A stretch of 33,650 nt of DNA from an uncultured Elioraea sp. (GTDB taxonomy: Bacteria; Pseudomonadota; Alphaproteobacteria; Acetobacterales; Acetobacteraceae), in the NCBI GenBank assembly GCA_937927455.1, contig CALBEG010000289.1, forward strand, positions 1 to 33,650, given 5' to 3'. The notes below the pieces were generated by a model, which was given only the letters and a program-made list of their open reading frames with translations, was not told where the DNA came from and searched no databases. Both the position numbers and the translations under genes were made by a program. Below are positions 17,262-24,648 of this stretch, one piece after another; the first letter of the stretch is position 1, and each line of letters starts with the position of its first letter.

Positions 17262-17939
17262 ATGGCGACGACGAAGAAACCTGCGGCGAAGACGGTTGCC
17301 AAGGCCACGGCGACGGCGTCTGCCGCGCACGCGAAGAAGACACGGCAGGCCGCCGCCGCGAAGACGACGACGAAGGCTGCAGCCAAGGCCGCCGCGACCA
17401 AGACCTCGGCCGTGAAGGCGACGGGGGCGAGGCCCGCCAAAGCCACCCCCGCCCCTGCGGCCGCCGCGACATCGGCGGGCGTGAAGGAAGGCGACCCCGC
17501 CCCCGCCTTCGCACTTCAAGCCACGGGCGGGCGCACGGTCAGCCTCGCGGCGATGCAGGGAAGGCCGTTCGTGCTCTACTTCTACCCCAAGGCCGACACG
17601 CCCGGCTGCACCACGGAGGCCTGCGCCTTCAACGAGGCGCTGACCCAGTTCAAAGGGCTCGGGCTCGAGGTGATCGGGGTCAGCCCCGACAAGATGCCGG
17701 CGATCGAGAAGTTCGCGCAGAAGTACGGGCTCGACTTCCCGCTCGCCTCCGACCCGGACAACGCCATCGCCCAGGCCTATGGCGCCTGGGGTGAGAAGGT
17801 GTTCATGGGACGGCGGTCGATCGGGCTGATCCGCAGCACGTTCCTGATCGACAAGGAGGGGCGGATTGCGCGCGCCTGGAAGAAGGTGAAGGTGGACGGG
17901 CACGCCGCCGAGGTGCTGGAGGCGGCACGCGCCCTCTAA
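17262..17939 (+). CDS. bcp: PrxQ/BCP-type peroxiredoxin with Lys/Ala-rich histone-like N-terminal tail
   Basis: 225-aa thiol peroxidase that reduces hydrogen peroxide and organic hydroperoxides, normally using thioredoxin. The catalytic domain begins near VKEGDPAPAFAL (about 74) and is full length. The peroxidatic C116 and resolving C121 sit in DTPGCTTEACAFNE, the C-x4-C arrangement of atypical two-Cys BCP enzymes. The first roughly 70 residues are unusual: mostly Ala, Lys and Thr (KKPAAKTVAKATATAS, AAAKTTTKAAAKAAATK), like bacterial histone-H1-like tails. The ATG at 17262 has a GGAGAGG Shine-Dalgarno, while the internal GTG at VKEGD has none, which supports translation of the tail. The tail is not hydrophobic, so it is not a Sec signal. 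DNA or RNA binding is inferred only. Confidence 0.93.
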   Translation: MATTKKPAAKTVAKATATASAAHAKKTRQAAAAKTTTKAAAKAAATKTSAVKATGARPAKATPAPAAAATSAGVKEGDPAPAFALQATGGRTVSLAAMQGRPFVLYFYPKADTPGCTTEACAFNEALTQFKGLGLEVIGVSPDKMPAIEKFAQKYGLDFPLASDPDNAIAQAYGAWGEKVFMGRRSIGLIRSTFLIDKEGRIARAWKKVKVDGHAAEVLEAARAL

Positions 17940-17955
17940 GGGGGCCCTTCGAGCG

Positions 17956-18050
17956 GCGTCCTCGGCTCGGCCTCGGCTCGGCGTCCTCAGCTCGGCGTTC
18001 CCGCAGCGGCGTCCCCGGGCCGGCGTTCCTGTAGCGGCATCCCTCCGGCG
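17956..18050. repeat. Degenerate 14-nt tandem repeat, about seven units
   Basis: Seven consecutive units start GCGT/GCCT/GCAT and end CG: GCGTCCTCGGCTCG, GCCTCGGCTCG (11 nt), GCGTCCTCAGCTCG, GCGTTCCCGCAGCG, GCGTCCCCGGGCCG, GCGTTCCTGTAGCG and GCATCCCTCCGGCG. The period is exactly 14 nt except for the short second unit. It fills the gap between the convergent peroxiredoxin and Crp/Fnr genes. No open reading frame explains it. It could be a slipped-strand minisatellite, a protein-binding array, or the 3'-end region of both transcripts. Confidence 0.75.
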
Positions 18051-18061
18051 CGGGCAGCGCC

Positions 18062-18766
18062 CTATCGCTCGTCCGCCTCCTGCGCCAGACCTTTCAGCGC
18101 GGCTTCGTTGCGAATGGTGACCCGCCCGGGGATCAGCGACACCACCCCATCCCCCTCCCAGGCCTTCAGGACGCGGTTCACGCTCTCACGCGCCGCTCCC
18201 ACCAGCTCCGCCAGCTCCTTCTGGGTGGCCGGGATCGACGCCAGGTTCTGCGCCGCGGCGAGGCGGAGCAGGGCACGGGCGAGCCGCCCTTCGAGCGGCA
18301 GGAAGAGCAGCTCCTCGACCTGGCTCGAGGTCCGCCGCAGCCGCTCGCACAGGATCTCGATCACCGCCAGAGCCAGCGCGGGGTGAGTCCGGAAGAGCGG
18401 CAGCACGTCGCGACGCTCCAGCGTCATCAGCCGCCCGTCCGTCAGCGCCACGGCATCGGCCGAGCGCGGGCGGCCATCGAGGAGCGCGATCTCGCCGAAC
18501 ACCTCTCCCGCCCGCACGGTATTGAGCACGATGTCCTTGCCGTTCTCTGACGGCACAACGATGCGCACCCGGCCGGCGAGCACAGCGATAAGCCCGGCCC
18601 CAGGGTCGCCCCGGCGAAACAACGTCTCGCCGCGCCGCATCGGGCGCACGTGCGCGTAGGCCGCGAGGCGAGCGATCTCCTCCGCCGGCAGGCGGCCGAA
18701 GAGGGCGTTGCGCGCCAGCACTTCGTAGCGGGCGTCGGCGGCATCGAGGCGGGTGGGAAGCGACAT
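18062..18766 (-). CDS. Crp/Fnr-family transcriptional regulator
   Basis: 234-aa regulator. The N-terminal cyclic-nucleotide-type beta-roll spans about residues 20-135. Its phosphate-binding cassette reads GEIALLDGRPRSADAVAL, which retains the R-S pair used by cAMP-binding CRP proteins, so a cyclic nucleotide effector is possible. A long dimerisation helix follows (about 135-155). The C-terminal winged helix has TQKELAELVGAARESVNRVL at about 181-200, with the ESVNR recognition helix typical of the family. There is no N-terminal cysteine cluster, so it is not an oxygen-sensing Fnr. The gene faces the peptide importer across a 148-nt divergent region, so it may regulate that importer and itself. 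Stop is TAG. Confidence 0.92.
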   Translation of the reverse strand: MSLPTRLDAADARYEVLARNALFGRLPAEEIARLAAYAHVRPMRRGETLFRRGDPGAGLIAVLAGRVRIVVPSENGKDIVLNTVRAGEVFGEIALLDGRPRSADAVALTDGRLMTLERRDVLPLFRTHPALALAVIEILCERLRRTSSQVEELLFLPLEGRLARALLRLAAAQNLASIPATQKELAELVGAARESVNRVLKAWEGDGVVSLIPGRVTIRNEAALKGLAQEADER

Positions 18767-18773
18767 GGCAGCA

Positions 18774-18779
18774 ATTATA
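18774..18779 (-). promoter_or_regulatory. Near-consensus -10 box of the Crp/Fnr gene
   Basis: On the minus strand this reads TATAAT, ending 7 nt before the ATG at 18766. A start site 6-8 nt downstream would coincide with the ATG, implying a leaderless or almost leaderless mRNA. The -35 region is poor (TGCAAG with a 17-nt spacer). A GCGAG-N5-CTCGC dyad (18782-18796) lies just upstream. Confidence 0.5.
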
Positions 18780-18815
18780 CCGCGAGGCTCGCTCGCCTTG
18801 CACCTGCAGTTGGGT

Positions 18816-18835
18816 GGATGATCGACACTTCATCC
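18816..18835. promoter_or_regulatory. Inverted repeat GGATGA-N8-TCATCC in the crp/importer divergent region
   Basis: A perfect 6-bp dyad with an 8-nt spacer lies between the divergent Crp/Fnr gene and the importer operon. It is about the size of a dimeric operator but does not match the TTGAT-N4-ATCAA or TGTGA-N6-TCACA patterns of known Fnr/CRP sites. It is a candidate operator only. Confidence 0.35.
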
Positions 18836-18914
18836 TTCATTCGCGATCCGCTAGGCTCTCGTGTTGTGGCCGGGCGGCTGAGGCTGTCCGTTTCGCTCGG
18901 GAGACGACTAAACG

Positions 18915-20504
18915 ATGCGCACCAGAACTCTCGCCGCTGCGGCGGCCATCGCCCTTGCTGTGCCGCTCGCCTCCGCCGAGGCACGAACCATCCGCTGGTC
19001 GGCGGCGGGCGATCCGAACACGATGGATCCGCACTCGCAGAATCTCGGTACGGTGACGAAAATTCTCAATCAGATCTACGAGCCGTTGATCCTGCGCACG
19101 CACACCTTGGGCCTCGAACCCGGCCTTGCGACGTCCTGGAGGCAGGTCGAACCCGCGCGCTGGCGCTTCGAACTTCGCCGCGGCGTCAAGTTCCACAACG
19201 GCAACGACTTCAACGCCGAAGACGTCGTCTTCTCAATCGAGCGCGCGCTCGCGCCCACCTCGAACTACGGAATCTTCGTCGACACCGTGCAGTCGGCGGT
19301 CAAGGTCGACGATTTCACTGTCGACATCATCACGAAGATCCCCGACCCGATCCTGCCGAACAAGCTCGCCTCCGTCTACATCATGGACCGCGAGTGGTCG
19401 GAGGCGAACAACGTCCGCCAGCCGCAAAATACACGCGCGCGGGAAGAGACGCACACGGTGCGCAACACCAATGGCACAGGCCCCTTCCGCCTCACCATCC
19501 GCGAACCCGACGTGCGCACAGTAATGGTTCGCAACGACCAGTGGTGGGGCTGGAATGTTCCCGGTAACGATAGCAACATCACCGAGATCATTTATCGTCC
19601 GATCGCGTCCGACGCGACCCGCATCGCCGCCCTGCTGTCCGGCGAGGTCGATTTCGTGCTCGACCCGCCGCTGCAGGACCTCGAGCGGCTGAAGCGCGCG
19701 CCGAACATCTCTGTGCTCGAGGGGCCGGAGGTGCGCACGCTCTTCTTCGCCATGGACGTCAAGCGTGACGAACTGCTCTACTCGAGCGTGAAGGGCAGAA
19801 ATCCATTCAAGGATCTCCGCGTGCGGCAAGCCCTCTACCACGCGATCGACATCGAGGCGATCCGCTCGCGCGTGATGCGCGGGCAGGCCATCGTCACCGG
19901 CACGCTCTTTCCGCCGCAGGTGAACGGCTACACGAAGGAATGGGACAAGCGGCTGCCCTTCGACCCTGCCCGCGCCCGCGCCTTGCTCGCCGAAGCGGGA
20001 TTCCCGCAGGGTTTCGAGGTGACTCTCGATTGCCCGAACAACCGCTACATCAACGACGAGCAGATCTGCCAGGCGGTGGCGGCGATGTGGACGCGGGTCG
20101 GCGTCAACACGCGGCTGAATGCGATGCCGCTGGCGCAATTCTTCCCCAAGATCCAACGCGAGGACACTTCGATCTACCTGCTGGGCTGGGGGGTGCCCAC
20201 GCTCGACGCGCTCTACTCCATCCAGTCGCTGCTCGCGACCAGGGACGGCCGGCCCGGCAACGGCATCTGGAACTACGGCAACTACTCCAACCCACGCGTG
20301 GATGCGCTGACCGAGACGATCAAGAATGAGTCGGACCCCGAAAAGCGCAACGCAGCGATCGCCGAAGCGCTGCGCATCTACCACGAGGATGTGCCGCACA
20401 TTCCCCTGCACCATCAGATGATCCCGTGGGCGATGCGCGCCAACATCACCATGCCGCACATGGCCAACAACCAGCCCTACATGCGCTGGGCGCGGGTGAA
20501 CTGA
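18915..20504 (+). CDS. ABC transporter substrate-binding protein, family 5 (peptide type)
   Basis: 529-aa periplasmic binding protein and first gene of the five-gene importer. A Sec signal peptide MRTRTLAAAAAIALAVPLAS is followed by a likely cleavage site near ASA-EA (about residue 21-23). The mature protein opens TIRWSAAGDPNTMDPHSQN, as in DppA/OppA-like proteins. Family blocks include FELRRGVKFHNGNDFNAEDV, NGTGPFRLTIREPD, FKDLRVRQALYHAIDIEAI and AEAGFPQGFEVTLDCP. The C-terminal DVPHIPLHHQMIPWAMR segment is also typical. The ligand could be a dipeptide, oligopeptide or another solute; it cannot be set from sequence. The binding-protein gene is separated from the permeases by a strong hairpin, suggesting higher expression than the rest of the operon. 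Confidence 0.93.
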   Translation: MRTRTLAAAAAIALAVPLASAEARTIRWSAAGDPNTMDPHSQNLGTVTKILNQIYEPLILRTHTLGLEPGLATSWRQVEPARWRFELRRGVKFHNGNDFNAEDVVFSIERALAPTSNYGIFVDTVQSAVKVDDFTVDIITKIPDPILPNKLASVYIMDREWSEANNVRQPQNTRAREETHTVRNTNGTGPFRLTIREPDVRTVMVRNDQWWGWNVPGNDSNITEIIYRPIASDATRIAALLSGEVDFVLDPPLQDLERLKRAPNISVLEGPEVRTLFFAMDVKRDELLYSSVKGRNPFKDLRVRQALYHAIDIEAIRSRVMRGQAIVTGTLFPPQVNGYTKEWDKRLPFDPARARALLAEAGFPQGFEVTLDCPNNRYINDEQICQAVAAMWTRVGVNTRLNAMPLAQFFPKIQREDTSIYLLGWGVPTLDALYSIQSLLATRDGRPGNGIWNYGNYSNPRVDALTETIKNESDPEKRNAAIAEALRIYHEDVPHIPLHHQMIPWAMRANITMPHMANNQPYMRWARVN

Positions 20505-20518
20505 TCACCCCTCCCGCC

Positions 20519-20552
20519 GGGCTCCCCCGCGCCGCAAGGACGCGGGGGGCCC
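20519..20552 (+). terminator. Strong GC hairpin between binding-protein and permease genes
   Basis: GGGCTCCCCCGCG (20519-20531) pairs with CGCGGGGGGCCC (20541-20552) in 12 bp with one bulged T and a 9-nt loop. There is no T-tract. Such intra-operon hairpins commonly protect the upstream mRNA and limit read-through, raising binding protein relative to membrane subunits. Confidence 0.6.
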
Positions 20553-20604
20553 CCGATGCCGCCGTGCCACCCTCGGTGGCCAAGGACGGATTCTCTCGCT
20601 GCCC

Positions 20605-21591
20605 ATGCTCGCCTTCATCGTCTCACGTCTCCTGCAGGCGATCCCCGTCATGTTGACGGTGAGCCTGATCAGCTTCGCCATGTTCGCCTACGTCGGCGAT
20701 CCAGTGACGATCATGCTCGGCCAGGATTACACGGAGGCGCAGCGCGAGGCCTTGGTGCGCGAGTTGGGCCTCGATCAGCCCTTCTTCGTGCAGTTCGTCG
20801 AGTTCCTGCAGAACGTTCTGCGCGGCGATTTCGGCATCTCCTATCGCCTTGGTCGACCGGTGGCCGACCTGATCCTCGAACGCCTGCCCGCCACGCTCGA
20901 ACTCGCTCTGACCGCCGCCCTGCTCGCCCTCCTCATCGGCGTGCCGATGGGCGTATACACGGGACTTTACCGCACTTCCTGGCTCTCGCGCGTGTTCCTC
21001 TCTGTGTCGCTGATCGGCGTGTCGCTGCCGACCTTTCTCATTGGCATCTTGCTCATCCTCGTCTTCGCCGTCATCCTCGGCTGGCTGCCATCCTTCGGCC
21101 GCGGCGAGACGGTGGCGATCGGCTGGTGGACGACGGGGCTTCTCACAGCATCAGGGCTGAAGGCCCTCATCCTGCCCGCCGTCACCCTGGGCCTCTACCA
21201 GATGACCCTGATCATGCGCCTCGTGCGCAGCGAGATGCTCGAGGTGCTGCGCACCGACTACATCAAGTTCGCCCGCGCGCGCGGCCTGCCCGACCGCATC
21301 ATCCATTTCGGGCACGCGCTGAAGAACACGCTGGTGCCGGTGATCACCATCACCGGCCTGCAGCTCGGTGCCATCATCGCCTTCGCCATCGTCACCGAAA
21401 CGGTGTTCCAGTGGCCGGGCATGGGGCTCCTCTTCATCCAGGCGGTGGCCAACGCCGACATCCCGATCATGGCCGCCTACCTGATGCTGATCGCGCTCCT
21501 GTTCGTGACGATCAACCTAATCGTCGACCTTCTCTACTACGCGGTCGACCCGCGCCTGCGCAGCGGGCTCGTCGCCTCATCCGGGCGCTGA
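20605..21591 (+). CDS. ABC transporter permease, DppB/OppB type
   Basis: 328-aa inner-membrane permease. The N-terminus MLAFIVSRLLQAIPVMLTVS is the typical first transmembrane helix of DppB-type subunits, followed by the GDP-containing periplasmic segment and LGLDQPFFVQFVEF. About six transmembrane helices are visible. The EAA loop that contacts the ATPase is at about residues 218-235 (YIKFARARGLPDRIIHFGHA). The C-terminal FNQWPGMG-like block appears as VFQWPGMGLLFIQAV. The start is ATG 20605; the ribosome site is weak. It ends 4 nt before the second permease gene, indicating translational coupling. Confidence 0.94.
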   Translation: MLAFIVSRLLQAIPVMLTVSLISFAMFAYVGDPVTIMLGQDYTEAQREALVRELGLDQPFFVQFVEFLQNVLRGDFGISYRLGRPVADLILERLPATLELALTAALLALLIGVPMGVYTGLYRTSWLSRVFLSVSLIGVSLPTFLIGILLILVFAVILGWLPSFGRGETVAIGWWTTGLLTASGLKALILPAVTLGLYQMTLIMRLVRSEMLEVLRTDYIKFARARGLPDRIIHFGHALKNTLVPVITITGLQLGAIIAFAIVTETVFQWPGMGLLFIQAVANADIPIMAAYLMLIALLFVTINLIVDLLYYAVDPRLRSGLVASSGR

Positions 21592-21595
21592 GACG

Positions 21596-22525
21596 ATGAG
21601 CGCCTTCGCGCCCGCGCGCCGGCTCACGCGCATCTTCGACACCGATCTCTGGTGGTCGTTCACCCGCTCGCCCACCGTCGTTGCCTCCGCCGTCATCGCC
21701 GTGGCGTTGATCGGCTCCGCCGCCTTCGCCCCGTGGGTCGCACCCCACAATCCGTTCGACCTCGCCACACTCAACCTGCTCGACGCCTTTACCCCGCCGA
21801 TCTGGCTCGAGGGGGGGGATGCGCGCTTCCTGCTCGGCACCGACGATCAGGGCCGCGACGTGCTCTCCACCATCCTCTACGGCGCGCGAATCAGTCTCTT
21901 CGTCGGTTTCTGCTCCGTGCTGTTCGCGATGACCCTCGGTGTCAGCATCGGGCTCGTCGCCGGCTACGCAGGGGGAACGGTTGACGCGGTGCTGATGCGC
22001 ATCGCCGACATCAAGCTCACCTTCCCCGCCATCCTGATCGCGCTGCTCGTCGATGGCATCGTGCGGGCCGTGCTGCCGCGCGAGCTGCATGACCGCATCG
22101 CGATCTGGGTTCTCATCTTCGCCATCGGCATCTCGAACTGGGTCCCCTTCGCCCGCACCGTACGGGGCTCGACCATGGTCGAGAAGAACAAGGAGTATGT
22201 GATGGCTGCGCGCGTCATCGGCCTTTCGCCGGCCCGCATCATGTGGTCGCACGTGCTGCCAAACGTGCTGGGGCCGGTGCTCGTCATCGCCACGCTGCAG
22301 CTCGGCTTTGCAATCCTGGCCGAAGCGACTCTCTCCTTCCTCGGCGTTGGTGTGCCGCCCACCCAGCCTTCGCTCGGCACGCTGATCCGTGTGGGCAACG
22401 ACTTCCTCTTCTCCGGCGAGTGGTGGATCACGGTGTTCCCGGGCACGGCGCTTGCCACCATGGTGCTGTCGGTCAACCTGCTCGGCGACTGGCTGCGTGA
22501 CGCCCTCAACCCGAAGCTGCGCTAG
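21596..22525 (+). CDS. ABC transporter permease, DppC/OppC type
   Basis: 309-aa second permease. A cytoplasmic N-terminal stretch precedes the first transmembrane helix (about residues 30-50). The DppC hallmark HPFGTDxxGRD appears as FLLGTDDQGRDVLSTILYGA. The ATPase-contact EAA loop is EYVMAARVIGLSPARIMWSH, followed by VLPNVLGP. The C-terminal LSFLGVGVPPTQPSLGTLI block is strongly conserved in the family. It pairs with the DppB-type subunit to form the channel. The TAG stop is followed 16 nt later by the first ATPase gene. Confidence 0.94.
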   Translation: MSAFAPARRLTRIFDTDLWWSFTRSPTVVASAVIAVALIGSAAFAPWVAPHNPFDLATLNLLDAFTPPIWLEGGDARFLLGTDDQGRDVLSTILYGARISLFVGFCSVLFAMTLGVSIGLVAGYAGGTVDAVLMRIADIKLTFPAILIALLVDGIVRAVLPRELHDRIAIWVLIFAIGISNWVPFARTVRGSTMVEKNKEYVMAARVIGLSPARIMWSHVLPNVLGPVLVIATLQLGFAILAEATLSFLGVGVPPTQPSLGTLIRVGNDFLFSGEWWITVFPGTALATMVLSVNLLGDWLRDALNPKLR

Positions 22526-22540
22526 GGGGGACCGCGGACG

Positions 22541-23536
22541 ATGCCGCTGCTCGATGTGCGCAATCTCCGCGTGGAATTTCCGACCCGGCGCGGCACGCTC
22601 GTTGCGGTGGATGACGTCTCGTTCGGCATCGAACCCGGCGAGGTGCTCGGCGTCGTCGGGGAATCGGGCGCGGGCAAGTCGATCACCGGGGCGGCGATCA
22701 TTCGCTTGATCGAACCGCCCGGCCGGATCGCCGGCGGCGAGGTCTGGCTCGACGGGCGGCGCATCGACACCCTCCCGCCCGAGCGCATGCGCAACGTTCG
22801 CGGGCGGGAGATCGGCGCGATCTTCCAAGACCCGCTGACCACGCTCAATCCGCTCTACACCATCGGGCGCCAGCTCGCCGAAACGATGCGGGTCCATCTC
22901 GGGCTTGGCGCGAAGGAGGCGCGCGCGCGTGCGATCCGCTGGCTGGAGGAGGTCGGAATCCCGGCCGCCGCCGAACGCATCGATGCCTATCCGCACCAGT
23001 TCTCGGGAGGCATGCGCCAGCGCGTGGTGATCGCGCTCGCCCTCTGTGCGGAACCCAAGCTCGTCATCGCCGACGAGCCCACCACCGCGCTCGACGTCTC
23101 CATCCAGGCGCAGGTCGTCGCGCTCCTGAAACGCCTCTGCCGCGACCACGGCACGGCGGTGATGCTGATCACGCACGACATGGGCGTCATCGCCGAAACA
23201 GCCGATCGCGTTGCGGTGATGTATGCCGGGCGAATCGCGGAGATCGGCCCCGTGCGCGAGGTGGTGAAGCGCCCCCGCCATCCCTACACCGAGGGTCTGA
23301 TGGGCTCCATTCCGCCCCTCTCGCGCCGCGTGCGGCGGCTTGCGCAGATCGAGGGGGCGATGCCGCGGCTGACCGACATTCCGCGCGGTTGCGCCTTCAA
23401 CCCGCGCTGCCTGCGCGCCTTCGATCGCTGCCGGCGTGACCGCCCCGAACTGATGGCGACCGACGGACCAAACCGTGCGGCCTGCTGGCTGCACGACCCG
23501 TCTTCGCGCGACCTCGCTCGCGGCTATGCCGCCTGA
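22541..23536 (+). CDS. ABC transporter ATPase, DppD/OppD type
   Basis: 331-aa nucleotide-binding subunit. Walker A is GESGAGKS at about 40-47, the ABC signature FSGGMRQRV at about 155, Walker B LVIADEP at about 174, and the H-loop LITHDMG near 209. The C-terminal oligopeptide-transporter domain has HPYTEGLMGSIP and four cysteines (GCAFNPRCLRAFDRC, then AACW). In some Opp/Dpp ATPases this tail has been reported to bind an Fe-S cluster; that is not testable here. It pairs with the DppF-type ATPase downstream, whose start codon overlaps the end of this gene by 11 nt. Confidence 0.95.
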   Translation: MPLLDVRNLRVEFPTRRGTLVAVDDVSFGIEPGEVLGVVGESGAGKSITGAAIIRLIEPPGRIAGGEVWLDGRRIDTLPPERMRNVRGREIGAIFQDPLTTLNPLYTIGRQLAETMRVHLGLGAKEARARAIRWLEEVGIPAAAERIDAYPHQFSGGMRQRVVIALALCAEPKLVIADEPTTALDVSIQAQVVALLKRLCRDHGTAVMLITHDMGVIAETADRVAVMYAGRIAEIGPVREVVKRPRHPYTEGLMGSIPPLSRRVRRLAQIEGAMPRLTDIPRGCAFNPRCLRAFDRCRRDRPELMATDGPNRAACWLHDPSSRDLARGYAA

Positions 23537-24554
23537 CGGCGCGCGCAGCCTGGTCACCGAGGCGCTGGTCGAGGTCGAGGATCTCGCACGCGAGTTCGAC
23601 ATCTCGCGGCCCTGGCTGTTCCGCGTTCTGAACGGCGAGCCGCGGCGCATCGTGCATGCTGTGGCCGGCGTGTCGTTCACCATCCCGCGCGGCACCACAC
23701 TCTCGCTGGTCGGCGAATCGGGCTGCGGCAAGACAACGGTGGCGCGCTTGGTGGTCGGGCTTTATCGGCCGACGCGGGGCAGGATCCGCTTCGACGGCGT
23801 CGATCTCACCGCACTCGCTGCGAACGACGCGGCGCGCGCGATCCGGCGTCGCATCGCCATGATCTTCCAGGACCCCTACGCCTCGCTCAACCCGCGCTGG
23901 CGCGTGCGCGACATCGTTGCCGAACCGCTGCGCGCCTTTCGTGTGCTCGAAGACGAGCGCGCGGTCGCCGAACGCGTGGCGGCACTTCTGGGCCACGTCG
24001 GCCTGTCGCCAAAGGACGGGGAGAAGTTTCCGCACGAGTTTTCGGGCGGGCAGCGCCAGCGCATCTCCATCGCGCGCGCTCTCTCCGCCACACCCGACTT
24101 CCTCGTCTGCGACGAACCGACAAGCGCGCTCGATGTCTCCGTGCAGGCGCAGATCCTCAACCTGATGAAGGATCTGCAGGAGGAACTCTCCCTCACTTAC
24201 CTCTTCATCAGTCACAATCTGGCAGTGGTGCGGCACATGTCAGACCGGATCGGGGTGATGTATCTCGGGCGCATGGTCGAGGTCGCGCCAACCGATGCGC
24301 TGTTCGAAGCACCACGCCACCCCTACACGCGGATGCTGCTCGATGCGATCCCGGACCTCGAGATGACGGGGCGGCGGCGCAGTCCCGTCGGCGGCGAAGT
24401 GCCCTCCCCGATCGCGCCGCCTCCCGGCTGCGCCTTCCATCCGCGCTGCCCCTTCGCCAATGCACGCTGCCGATCCGAGGTGCCGCGGCTTCGTGCCGAG
24501 GGCGATGCGCTGGTCGCCTGCCACGCGGTGGAGGAGGGGCGGGACGCCGCCTGA
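23526..24554 (+). CDS. ABC transporter ATPase, DppF/OppF type
   Basis: 342-aa nucleotide-binding subunit. I choose ATG 23526 (MPPDGARSLVTEALVEVEDL) over the ORF-track ATG 23475 because it gives the usual short lead to the first beta strand and a typical ATGA-like overlap of 11 nt with the upstream gene. Walker A GESGCGKTT is near residues 63-71, the signature FSGGQRQRI near 172, Walker B FLVCDEP near 191, and the H-loop FISHNLAVV is present. The tail has RHPYTRMLLDAIPD and the cysteine pattern GCAFHPRCPFANARC plus a later C. This is the last gene of the importer operon; hairpins follow it. Confidence 0.94.
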   Translation: MPPDGARSLVTEALVEVEDLAREFDISRPWLFRVLNGEPRRIVHAVAGVSFTIPRGTTLSLVGESGCGKTTVARLVVGLYRPTRGRIRFDGVDLTALAANDAARAIRRRIAMIFQDPYASLNPRWRVRDIVAEPLRAFRVLEDERAVAERVAALLGHVGLSPKDGEKFPHEFSGGQRQRISIARALSATPDFLVCDEPTSALDVSVQAQILNLMKDLQEELSLTYLFISHNLAVVRHMSDRIGVMYLGRMVEVAPTDALFEAPRHPYTRMLLDAIPDLEMTGRRRSPVGGEVPSPIAPPPGCAFHPRCPFANARCRSEVPRLRAEGDALVACHAVEEGRDAA

Positions 24555-24586
24555 TCTGCAGCGCCGCAGCAGCGGAGACGGGAGGT

Positions 24587-24626
24587 GCGCGGGCTCGCCC
24601 CGCGCGCGGGCCCCCTCCCCGCGCGC
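24587..24626. terminator. Two overlapping GC hairpins after the importer operon
   Basis: GCGCGGG-CTCGC-CCCGCGC (24587-24605) and GCGCGCGGG-N7-CCCGCGCGC (24602-24626) overlap by 4 nt and are mutually exclusive. They lie 32 nt after the importer's last stop and 22 nt after the end of the opposite-strand PEP-CTERM remnant. There is no T-tract; a bidirectional terminator role is plausible. Confidence 0.5.
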
Positions 24627-24648
24627 TGGATCGTTCGTCCGTCGTCGG

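Noticed and set aside
17956-18050. CRISPR array
   Set aside because: Units are 14 nt, contiguous and lack spacers; no cas genes are present.
21512-23731. 739-aa minus-strand ORF opposite the importer genes
   Set aside because: Antisense to well-supported permease and ATPase genes; residue pattern reflects GC-rich reverse-complement coding.
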